The notes beneath the pieces are model-generated. The model had not been told where the DNA came from. It worked only from the letters and a program-made list of their open reading frames with translations, and did no database searches. This document shows, piece by piece, positions 43,355 through 50,932 of a DNA stretch of 64,000 nt. Both the position numbers and the translations under genes were made by a program. The DNA comes from Nocardia sp. alder85J (GTDB lineage Bacteria > Actinomycetota > Actinomycetes > Mycobacteriales > Mycobacteriaceae). The stretch covers positions 1-64,000 of the forward strand of contig NZ_JAIUCZ020000014.1 of assembly GCF_020176955.2 (NCBI RefSeq), in the 5' to 3' direction. How positions within the stretch are numbered: the stretch's first letter is position 1; each line of letters begins with the position of its first letter.

Positions 43355-43828
43355 GTGACACCGCACGCGATCCCGCTCGGCCCGGCCGACGCCGGGGAGA
43401 TCCTGACCCTGCAACGCGCCGCCTACGTGACCGAGGCCCGCGCCCACGGCGATCTGTCACTGCCGCCGCTGACCCAGACGCTGCCGGAACTGCTGGACGA
43501 ACTCGCCCGGCCCCAGGTGCTGGGCTTCGGCGTCCGCGCCGCCGCCCGGCTGGTCGCCGCGGTGCGAATTCGAGTGGACGGCACCGTCGGTCATCTCGGG
43601 CGGCTGACCGTGGCGCCCGACCTGCACGGGCAGGGGCTCGGGTCCGCGCTGCTCACCGCCGTCGAAACCCGGCTGCCCGCCGGGATCACCGAGTTGCGCC
43701 TGTTCACCGGCGAGCACAGTCCCGCGAATCTCCGCCTCTACCACCGGTTCGGGTATCGCGAGACCGGGCGGACCCCGGTGCCGGGCTATCGGCTGGTGCA
43801 CCTCGTGAAGGCGCTGCCCGGCAGGTGA
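43355..43828 (+). CDS. GNAT N-acetyltransferase
   Basis: 157 residues, a single GNAT domain. It has the substrate strand AARLVAAVRIRVDG, the acetyl-CoA loop VAPDLHGQGLGSALLTAVE and the C-terminal NLRLYHRFGYRETGR motif. The target amine is unknown. GTG at 43355 is chosen because homology-like sequence starts there and upstream sequence belongs to the synthetase. It converges with the ROK gene nine bases away. Confidence 0.9.
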   Translation: MTPHAIPLGPADAGEILTLQRAAYVTEARAHGDLSLPPLTQTLPELLDELARPQVLGFGVRAAARLVAAVRIRVDGTVGHLGRLTVAPDLHGQGLGSALLTAVETRLPAGITELRLFTGEHSPANLRLYHRFGYRETGRTPVPGYRLVHLVKALPGR

Positions 43829-43837
43829 CTTCGTGCC

Positions 43838-45013
43838 TCAGACCGGCACGCCGCCGAGCCGGGCGTTCACCGACGGCGCCGCCAGCACCTGATCGAGAAT
43901 CATGGCGGCACAGGCCTGGACGCCGGTGGGGGCCTCGGCGCTGCCCGGCTCGATGCGCAGCGACCGGGTGGCCAGCGCCGAGGACTGCTGATAGATCCGC
44001 TCCCGCAACCCGGCGACCAGCGGTTCGGCGGTGTGCGAGAGATCGCCGCGCACCACGATCACCGCCGGATTGAGCAGATTCACCGCCGCCGCGACCACTT
44101 CGCCGATCCGGCGGCCCGCCTCGCGCACCAGCCGCAGCGCGTCGGAATCCCCGGCCCGCACCAGCTCGTTCAGCTCGTGCAGATTCGCCACCGATTTCCC
44201 TTGGTCGGCAAGCTCTTTCAGCACCGCCCAGCCCGCGGCGACGGTCTCCAGGCAGCCGCGGTCGCCGCAGCGGCACTGCCGCTGCTCGGCGCCGGCGACC
44301 TTGATGTGGCCGATCTCACCGGCCCCGCCCCAGGCGCCGCGCTGCAACCGGCCGCCGGCGATGATGCCCGCGCCGATGCCGGTGGAAGCCTTGAGCACCA
44401 GCAGATCCCGGACCTCCGGGTGCCGGGCCTGCTCGGCGAGGGCCAGCACGTTCACGTCGCTGTCGACCAGCACCGGCGCCCCGAACCGGTCGGCGAGGAA
44501 TTCGGCCACCGCGATATCACCACGTCCCGGGCCGGTGCTCAGGCTCATGCTGTGCCCGGTGGCCACGTCCACCGCGGACGGCACACCCACGCCCACCCCG
44601 TACACCACCCGGTCGGCGGGCAGCTGCTCGCGCAGGGTGTCGAGCTGATCGGCGGCGGCGACCAGTACCTGTTCGGTGCGGCCGACGGTGGCGAATTCGG
44701 ATTCGGCCAGCACCGCGCCCGCCAGATCGCACACCGCGACCTGCGATCGGCCCGCACCCAGCGAAACCGCGAACACCACACCGGATTCCGAATTGAACGC
44801 CAGCCGCGCCGGCGGCCGGCCGCCGGTGGAACCGCCCTCGGCGCGTTCGGTGACCAGCCCGTGGTCGAGCAGCTGCTCCACGCGCAGTGTGACGGCGGTA
44901 CGCGAGAGCCCGGTGAGCCGGCGCAGATCGGCGCGGGTCACGACGGCACGCCCGCGGATCAGCTCCAGCACATCACCCACCGAGACCCCGGGCGTGACCA
45001 TCGGCCGACCCAT
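43838..45013 (-). CDS. ROK-family transcriptional repressor
   Basis: 391 residues: N-terminal winged HTH (about 12-65; TRADLRRLTGLSRTAVTLRV) and a ROK sugar-kinase-like domain. The zinc motif QCRCGDRGCLE and ATP-site residues (VLKASTGIGAGII) are present. These proteins sense sugars or sugar phosphates (NagC, XylR, Mlc type). It is divergent from the glucose-6-phosphate dehydrogenase gene, and an inverted repeat lies between them, so it probably controls that gene. GGAAGGAACGCG supports ATG 45013. Confidence 0.93.
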   Translation of the reverse strand: MGRPMVTPGVSVGDVLELIRGRAVVTRADLRRLTGLSRTAVTLRVEQLLDHGLVTERAEGGSTGGRPPARLAFNSESGVVFAVSLGAGRSQVAVCDLAGAVLAESEFATVGRTEQVLVAAADQLDTLREQLPADRVVYGVGVGVPSAVDVATGHSMSLSTGPGRGDIAVAEFLADRFGAPVLVDSDVNVLALAEQARHPEVRDLLVLKASTGIGAGIIAGGRLQRGAWGGAGEIGHIKVAGAEQRQCRCGDRGCLETVAAGWAVLKELADQGKSVANLHELNELVRAGDSDALRLVREAGRRIGEVVAAAVNLLNPAVIVVRGDLSHTAEPLVAGLRERIYQQSSALATRSLRIEPGSAEAPTGVQACAAMILDQVLAAPSVNARLGGVPV

Positions 45014-45089
45014 CGCGTTCCTTCCCGGTGCGACTCGCGCATCCTCACCGAACACTGTATCCGGCGTGTTCAGGACACCTTAGTCGGTA

Positions 45090-45107
45090 GTTAGGTCTTT
45101 ACCGAAC
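45090..45107. promoter_or_regulatory. candidate ROK-repressor operator
   Basis: GTTAGGT, four bases, ACCGAAC: six of seven positions pair. It lies in the 173-bp divergent region, 77 bases from the ROK start and 80 bases from the zwf start, surrounded by A/T-richer sequence. A small second palindrome (CCAA-AG-TTGG) follows at once. Confidence 0.45.
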
Positions 45108-45186
45108 CAAAGTTGGCTTGCTAGAGAACAAAAGTCGGACTAGGGTTTGTGTGTTGAATCACACGTTTAATTCGAAGGAGTCCGCG

Positions 45187-46665
45187 ATGTCGGCCTCATC
45201 TCGGATCGGCCCCTGCGACATCGTCGTGTTCGGCGGCACCGGTGATCTCGCGCTCCGCAAACTGATTCCCGCGCTGTACCTCCGTGATCGCGACGGCCTG
45301 CTGCCGCGTGACACCCGCATCATCGGGGTGTCGCGCGCCGGGCTGGAGGATGTGGGTTATCGGGTGAAGATCAGTGGCGAACTGGGCCATTCGCTACCGC
45401 CCGGCACCGCCGATCCCCGTGCCGTCGCATCCTTCGTGCGACGGCTGCACCACATCACCCTGGATGTCGGCGGCCGGTTCACCACCGAGGAACAGGCATG
45501 GCGGGACCTGGTGGTCGCGCTGGCCGACAGCGGCCGCACCCGGGTGTTCTATCTGGCCTGCGCGCCGGACCTTTTCGGCCCGATCTGCCGGAGCCTGCGC
45601 CGCTGGGGGCTGATCAATTCCGGCGCCCGGGTCGTGCTGGAGAAGCCGATCGGCCACGACCTCGCCTCCGCGCGCCGGATCAACGACGAGGTCGCCTCGG
45701 CCTTCGCCGAGGACCGGACCTTCCGCATCGACCACTATCTGGGCACCGAGACCGTCCAGAACCTGTTGACGCTGCGCTTCGCCAACGCCCTGTTCGAGCC
45801 GCTGTGGAATTCCGCCGCGATCGACCACGTGCAGATCACCGTCAGCGAATCCCTGGGCGTCGGTGGGCGGGTCGGCTACTACGACGACTCCGGCACCGCG
45901 CGCGACATGTTGCAGAACCATCTGCTGCAACTGCTGTGCCTGGTCGCGATGGAACCGCCGATCCGGCTGGACCCGGAGGCCGTGCGCGACCGCAAGCTGG
46001 AGGTGCTGCGCGCGCTCGCCCCGCTGACCGGCGCCGAGGTGGCGCGCGCGACCGTGCGCGGCCAGTACACCGCCGGCATCGTGGACGACCGCCCGGTCCC
46101 CGGCTACACGGACGAACTCGGCGGCAGGCCCAGCGACACCGAGACATTCGTGGCCTGCAAGGCCGAGATCAGGAACTGGCGCTGGGCCGGGGTGCCGTTC
46201 TACCTGCGGACGGGCAAACGCCTGGATCGGCACGCCGCCGAGATCGTAGTGCAGCTGCGCGGGGTGCCGCACTCGATCTTTCCCGGAGTGTCACCGGCCG
46301 CGCTGCCGCCGAACCGGCTGGTACTACGGTTGCAACCGGACGAGGGCGTCGAGTTGCAACTGGTCGGCAAGCAACCCGGCCCCGGTGACCTACGGCTGCA
46401 ACCGGTCCCGATATCGCTCGGCGCCACGGGGCGTTCCGGGTTGCTGTCCCCCGGGCCCTACGCCCGGTTGCTGGGCGATGTGCTGCGTGGCGACCCGACC
46501 CTGTTCATGCGCCGCGACGAGGTCGAGGCCGCCTGGGCGTGGGTACAGCCGATCCTCACCGCCTGGTCCGAATCCGGCAGCGCCCCACTGCATTACGCCG
46601 CCGGCACACCCGGTCCCGCCGCCGCTGACGAACTCGTCGCGCGCGACGGGCGCGGCTGGGTGTGA
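45187..46665 (+). CDS. zwf: glucose-6-phosphate dehydrogenase
   Basis: 492 residues; oxidises glucose 6-phosphate to 6-phosphogluconolactone with reduction of NADP(+), entering the pentose phosphate pathway. NADP motif VVFGGTGDLALRKLIPAL at residue 12 and the active-site RIDHYLG at 180-186 are present. GAAGGAG lies before ATG 45187. Unlike the usual actinobacterial copy, it is not beside tkt, tal, opcA or pgl, so it may be a second, regulated isozyme under the adjacent ROK repressor. Confidence 0.95.
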   Translation: MSASSRIGPCDIVVFGGTGDLALRKLIPALYLRDRDGLLPRDTRIIGVSRAGLEDVGYRVKISGELGHSLPPGTADPRAVASFVRRLHHITLDVGGRFTTEEQAWRDLVVALADSGRTRVFYLACAPDLFGPICRSLRRWGLINSGARVVLEKPIGHDLASARRINDEVASAFAEDRTFRIDHYLGTETVQNLLTLRFANALFEPLWNSAAIDHVQITVSESLGVGGRVGYYDDSGTARDMLQNHLLQLLCLVAMEPPIRLDPEAVRDRKLEVLRALAPLTGAEVARATVRGQYTAGIVDDRPVPGYTDELGGRPSDTETFVACKAEIRNWRWAGVPFYLRTGKRLDRHAAEIVVQLRGVPHSIFPGVSPAALPPNRLVLRLQPDEGVELQLVGKQPGPGDLRLQPVPISLGATGRSGLLSPGPYARLLGDVLRGDPTLFMRRDEVEAAWAWVQPILTAWSESGSAPLHYAAGTPGPAAADELVARDGRGWV

Positions 46666-46975
46666 GCGGGCGACCGAGATACCTTGCGGCATATCATTTC
46701 CGGCCTCCCGGTTGATGCGCGGACAGGTATCGCGGCAGGGCCGCCGACGGGTGCGGCGCCGCCCGGACAGTCGCGGCGACGGTGATCGCCACGCATTCGC
46801 CACGCCGGGCCATCCGGAAGCGGCGATGAAACCGGATGGCCGGGAGCGGGTTTCCCCTCATCGGCAACCCCTCAGGGGGATTCGCCCGTCGGAGCGCCGC
46901 CCGTTAAGCTGACCCGAGCGCGCGTGCGCGCGAGGTCGTCGCGGACGGCCGGTTCAGCTCGGTGGTAAAGAGGCG
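46666..46975. other. intergenic region without supported gene
   Basis: 310 bases between zwf and the MraY-like gene. Short direct repeats (CCCCTCA twice near 46855-46880) and an alternating GCGCGCGTGCGCGCG run near 46918 are visible. I see no convincing terminator hairpin after zwf and no open frame with coding bias. The last 60 bases probably carry the promoter of the downstream gene. Confidence 0.5.
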
Positions 46976-48058
46976 ATGCGGCAGATCCTGTTCGCGGCGG
47001 CAATCGCGGTCGTGGTGTCGATGGCGGTGACCCGCGCACTCGTGGTCACGGGCACCCGGCGGCGCAACGCCGAACGGGTGCGGGTGCCCGTCGGCGGGCC
47101 GCCGGTGCACAGTGCCGCACGCGACACTCCGACCATGGGCGGCCTCGCGATCCTCGCCGGAATCTGGGCCGGCTATCTGGGCGCACACCTGGTCGTCGTC
47201 CGGTTGCACACCCCCGGACCGTCCGCGACCGGACTGCTGGTGCTGGGCCTGGCCACCGCGCTCGGCGCGGTCGGATTCCTCGACGACAGCATCAAGATCC
47301 GCAAGCGGCGCAACCTCGGTCTCACCGGTGCGGGCAAGGCCGCCTTGCAGATCGTCGCCGCTGTGGTGTTCGGGCTGCTGGCGCTGCGCTTCCCGGGCGC
47401 CGACGGGATGACCCCCGCCACCCGCCACATCTCCTACGCCCGCGACATTCCCACGGTGTCGGTCGGCCTGGTGGCGTTCCTGATCGGGGTGAGCTTCCTG
47501 GTGACGGCCTGGTCCGGCGCGGTCGCCGTGACCGACGGACTGGACGGATTGGCCACCGGCACATTGGTGTTCGCACTCGGGGCCTACGTCGTGATCACCT
47601 TCTGGCAGTACGACAAGGCCTGCTCGGCCATGCCGTGCCCCGGCTGCTACCACGTGCGCGACCCGCTGGATCTGGCGCTGATCAGCGCGGCAGCCGCGGC
47701 GGCGTGCGCCGGGTTCCTCTGGTGGAACGCGGCGCCGTCCCGGATCCTGCTGGGCGGCACCGGATCCCAGGCCATGGGCGGGCTGATCGCGGGACTGTCC
47801 ATCACCACCCACACCGAACTGCTGATGGTCATCGTCGGTGCCGTGCTGGTCGCGGAGGCGCTGTCGGTGCTGTTGCAGGTGGTGGTCTTCCGGACCACGC
47901 GCAGCCGGCTGTTCAAGATGGCGCCGTTCCACCACCATTTCGAACTGAGCAAATGGGCGGAGTCGACGGTGGTCGTGCGGTTCTGGCTACTGGGCGGCAT
48001 CGCCGCGGCCGCGGGCCCGGCCCTCTTCTTCGGGGAATACTTCTCACAGCGACGCTGA
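46976..48058 (+). CDS. MraY-like phospho-MurNAc-pentapeptide transferase paralogue lacking a catalytic Asp
   Basis: A 360-residue, about ten-helix membrane protein with the MraY layout: TPTMGG at 51-56, FLDDSIKI (Asp103, Asp104), VTDGLDGLATG and KMAPFHHHFEL. The family's third essential Asp, in GDTGS, is replaced: residues 260-264 are GGTGS. The usual Asn before the TDGLDG motif is Ala (GAVAVTDG). The actinobacterial Cys-containing loop (CPGCYHVRDPLDL) is kept. No dcw genes (murF, murD, ftsW) flank it, so this is a second copy. It may bind undecaprenyl or UDP-sugar substrates differently or be inactive. Confidence 0.88.
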   Translation: MRQILFAAAIAVVVSMAVTRALVVTGTRRRNAERVRVPVGGPPVHSAARDTPTMGGLAILAGIWAGYLGAHLVVVRLHTPGPSATGLLVLGLATALGAVGFLDDSIKIRKRRNLGLTGAGKAALQIVAAVVFGLLALRFPGADGMTPATRHISYARDIPTVSVGLVAFLIGVSFLVTAWSGAVAVTDGLDGLATGTLVFALGAYVVITFWQYDKACSAMPCPGCYHVRDPLDLALISAAAAAACAGFLWWNAAPSRILLGGTGSQAMGGLIAGLSITTHTELLMVIVGAVLVAEALSVLLQVVVFRTTRSRLFKMAPFHHHFELSKWAESTVVVRFWLLGGIAAAAGPALFFGEYFSQRR

Positions 48059-48082
48059 TCATGCCGTTCGTACACTCGTCTC

Positions 48083-48748
48083 ATGAGGTTCTCGATGGAC
48101 GTGGCCGTGCTCCCACCGAGCCTGGTCGAGATGGCGACGCGGTACGTGCGGTCCGAGATACTCAGCGGCGAGTTCGAGCCCGGCGCGCGCATCGTCGAGG
48201 AGACGCTGTGCGCGCGGCTGGGGACCAGCCGCGCGCCGGTGCGGGAGGCGCTGCGGCTGCTGGCCCAGGAAGGCCTGATCGACCATCTGCCCCGGCGCGG
48301 ATTCCGGGTCGCGGTCTGGTCGTCGACGGACATCCTGCAACTGTTCGAACTGCGGCGGGTGCTGGAGCGGCACGCGGTCGAGCGCGCCTTCCCGCTGCCG
48401 CCGGACGGCGATCCGCTGCACGCGGTGCGCGCCGCGCTCGAGGAGATGCGGGCCGCCGACGAACGCGGTGACGACCTGGAGCGGGACAACGCCCATCGGC
48501 GCTTCCACACCGCCATCGTGGCCCTGGCCGGCAACCGGCAACTCGACCTCGCCTACGAGCCGATCCTGCTGAAGCTCCAGCTGCCGATGGCCCGCAATAT
48601 CCGCGAAGAGGCCCGGAAGACGTCCCATTACAACGGCATTCGACGCCATACGGAACTACTCACCGCCCTGGAGTCCAACGACCCGGCCGTCGCGTACCAG
48701 GCCCTGCAACAGCACGGCGAACTGGTCTATCTGGAACTCGAGATCTAA
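48083..48748 (+). CDS. GntR-family regulator (FCD type)
   Basis: 221 residues. A winged HTH at about 12-72 (LCARLGTSRAPVREALRLLA then GLIDHLPRRGFRV) is followed by an FCD effector domain with metal-ligand-type residues (DNAHRRFHTAIV; RRHTELLTAL). It is encoded just before the allophanate hydrolase-biuret hydrolase-permease genes, and a perfect palindrome separates them. It therefore probably represses that nitrogen-scavenging cluster until its effector is present. It starts 24 bases after the MraY-like gene, which may be coincidental. Confidence 0.93.
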   Translation: MRFSMDVAVLPPSLVEMATRYVRSEILSGEFEPGARIVEETLCARLGTSRAPVREALRLLAQEGLIDHLPRRGFRVAVWSSTDILQLFELRRVLERHAVERAFPLPPDGDPLHAVRAALEEMRAADERGDDLERDNAHRRFHTAIVALAGNRQLDLAYEPILLKLQLPMARNIREEARKTSHYNGIRRHTELLTALESNDPAVAYQALQQHGELVYLELEI

Positions 48749-48787
48749 CACGGCCGATACACGGCGGGCCTTCCGGATTCACACATT

Positions 48788-48804
48788 CTGTCGACAATCG
48801 ACAG
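48788..48804. promoter_or_regulatory. candidate GntR operator abutting a start codon
   Basis: CTGTCGA, three bases, TCGACAG: a perfect 7-bp inverted repeat ending on the base before the ATG of the allophanate hydrolase gene. Binding here would block translation-initiation-site transcription or a leaderless promoter. No ribosome site is visible in front of that ATG. Confidence 0.65.
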
Positions 48805-50208
48805 ATGCAAACTTCCGGCCCCAGCGTGGCGGAGATTCTCGCCTCGCACGAAAGTGGCAGTGGCTCCCCGACGAAGACCGCCGCACGGGTCGCGGACGCG
48901 ATCGCGGCCCGCGGCGGCGACGGCACCTGGATCACCCCGGTGCCCCGGGATCGGTTACTCGCGGCCGCCGCCGAGATCGAACGGCGGCCGGGCGCGCGCA
49001 CGCTGCCCCTGTACGGCGTCCCGTTCGGCGTCAAGGACAGCATCGATGTGGCGGGCTGGCCCACCACGCTCGCGTGCCCCGACTTCGCCTACACCGCAAC
49101 CGAAACCGCGCCGGCGGTGCAGCGGCTGCTGGACGCGGGCGCGCTGTTCGTCGGCAAGACCAATCTCGACCAGTTCGCCACCGGCCTCAACGGCACCCGC
49201 ACGCCGTATCCCATCCCGCGCAGCGTCTTCGGCGGCAACATGATCTCCGGCGGCTCCAGTTCCGGTTCGGCGCTGGCGGTCGCGCTCGGTGAGGTGCCGT
49301 TCTGTGTGGCCACCGACACCGCCGGTTCCGGGCGGGTGCCTGCCGCACTCAACGGCATCGTCGGCTGGAAACCGTCGCGCGGGCTGATCAGCACGGTGGG
49401 GCTGGTACCGGCCTGCAAATCACTGGACTGCCTGACCCTGATGGCGACCCGGATCGACGATCTGGACCGGGTTTTCGACGTGATCGCCGCCGAGGACCCC
49501 GACGATCCGTGGAGCCGCCCCCGTGGCGCGTCGTTCGGCGGCGGCCCGATCCGGGTGGGCCTGCCGCCGGAATCGGAGCTGGAGTTCTTCGGCGACGAAC
49601 CGGTGCGCGCGGCGCATCTGGCGTTCCGGGAACAGTTGGGCCGGTTGGGCTTCGACCGGGTGGAGATCGACTCGAAGCCGTTCTTCGACGCCGGTGAACT
49701 GCTCTACGCGGGACCGTGGGTCGCCGAGCGGCTGGTGGAGTTCGACACCTTCCTCAGCGAACATCCCGACTCGGTGCTGCCGGTGATCCGCGAGATCCTC
49801 AACACCGGTTACCGTTTCGACGCCATCGACGTGTTCCGCGCGCACCAGACGTTGCAGCGGCTGCGTTCGGTGGTGGCCCGGATGTGGTCCGGATTCGACG
49901 TGGTCGTGATGCCGACGATCGGCACCACCTTCACCGTCGAGCAGGTGCTCGCCGACCCCATCGCGACCAACACCGTCCTGGGTCACTACACCCATTTCGG
50001 AAACCTGCTGGACCTCACCGCGATCGCGGTGCCGGTGGGTACCACCTCCGACGGCCGCCCCGCGTCGGCGATGGTCTTCGGACCCGCGCTCGCCGACGAT
50101 CTGGTGCTCTCGGTGGCCGCCCGGATTCTCGACGAGCCGCGCGCCGTCCACGACGACACGCCCACCGCAGCGCCCACCCTCCGGCTCGTACAGAAGGAAA
50201 CACGATGA
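48805..50208 (+). CDS. atzF: allophanate hydrolase (AtzF-like amidase)
   Basis: 467 residues, the amidase half of AtzF-type enzymes without the C-terminal decarboxylating domain of about 600-aa versions. The catalytic triad is visible: Lys77 in GVKDSID, cis-Ser in SGGSSSGSA (148-156) and nucleophile Ser175 in DTAGSGRVPA. The stretch VGKTNLDQFATGLNGTR is characteristic of allophanate hydrolases. It should split allophanate, releasing ammonia. The downstream gene overlaps it by four bases and encodes a biuret-hydrolase-like enzyme that makes allophanate. Another amidase activity is possible but less likely. Confidence 0.85.
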   Translation: MQTSGPSVAEILASHESGSGSPTKTAARVADAIAARGGDGTWITPVPRDRLLAAAAEIERRPGARTLPLYGVPFGVKDSIDVAGWPTTLACPDFAYTATETAPAVQRLLDAGALFVGKTNLDQFATGLNGTRTPYPIPRSVFGGNMISGGSSSGSALAVALGEVPFCVATDTAGSGRVPAALNGIVGWKPSRGLISTVGLVPACKSLDCLTLMATRIDDLDRVFDVIAAEDPDDPWSRPRGASFGGGPIRVGLPPESELEFFGDEPVRAAHLAFREQLGRLGFDRVEIDSKPFFDAGELLYAGPWVAERLVEFDTFLSEHPDSVLPVIREILNTGYRFDAIDVFRAHQTLQRLRSVVARMWSGFDVVVMPTIGTTFTVEQVLADPIATNTVLGHYTHFGNLLDLTAIAVPVGTTSDGRPASAMVFGPALADDLVLSVAARILDEPRAVHDDTPTAAPTLRLVQKETR

Positions 50209-50921
50209 CCGCAGCAGAACCACTTGCGACCGGGACCATCGCGGCCCGGCCCACCGAATTCGCCTTCGACCCCGGCACTCTCGCGCTGCTGGTGATCGAC
50301 ATGCAGCGCGACTTCCTGCTCCCCGGCGGCTTCGGCGAGAGTCTCGGCAACGACGTCGCACTGCTACAGGCGGTCGTCGAACCGCTCGCGGGCCTGATCG
50401 CCGCGGCGCGCGCCGCCGGGGTCCCGGTGATCCACACCCGGGAGGGCCACGAGCCCGACCTGTCCGACTGCCCGCCGGCGAAACTGCTGCGCGGCAACCC
50501 TTCCCAGCGCATCGGCGATCCGGGCCGGTTCGGCCGGATCCTGATCCGCGGCGAGTACGGCCACGACATCGTCGACGAGCTGGCGCCGATCGAGGGGGAG
50601 GTGGTGATCGACAAGCCCGGCAAGGGCGCGTTCTACGCCACCGAACTATCGGAGGTGCTGCAACGCGACGGGATCGAGACCCTGCTCGTCACCGGCGTCA
50701 CCACCGAGGTGTGTGTGCACACGACCGTGCGCGAGGCGAACGACCGGGGCTATCGCTGCCTGGTCGTCTCCGATTGCGTCGGTTCGTATTTCCCCGAATT
50801 CCAGCGCGTCGGGCTGGACATGATCGCCGCCCAGGGCGGCATATTCGGCTGGGTCGCCGACTCGGCCGCGGTCGTCACCGCACTCATCCCCACCGCCGCC
50901 GGCAGCGCCTCGGCCCGATGA
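50205..50921 (+). CDS. biuH: isochorismatase-family cysteine hydrolase, biuret amidohydrolase-like
   Basis: 238 residues. The cysteine-hydrolase triad is Asp32 (VIDMQRDF), Lys137 (VIDKPGKGAF) and Cys170 (GVTTEVCVHTT). The stretches HTREGHEPDLSD and REANDRGYRCLVVSDC match what I recall of rhizobial biuret hydrolase BiuH and triuret hydrolase. Reaction: biuret to allophanate plus ammonia. The ATGA overlap with the allophanate hydrolase supports sequential action. Ureidoacrylate or triuret hydrolysis are alternatives. Confidence 0.82.
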   Translation: MTAAEPLATGTIAARPTEFAFDPGTLALLVIDMQRDFLLPGGFGESLGNDVALLQAVVEPLAGLIAAARAAGVPVIHTREGHEPDLSDCPPAKLLRGNPSQRIGDPGRFGRILIRGEYGHDIVDELAPIEGEVVIDKPGKGAFYATELSEVLQRDGIETLLVTGVTTEVCVHTTVREANDRGYRCLVVSDCVGSYFPEFQRVGLDMIAAQGGIFGWVADSAAVVTALIPTAAGSASAR

Positions 50922-50932
50922 CAGGAACTCCG

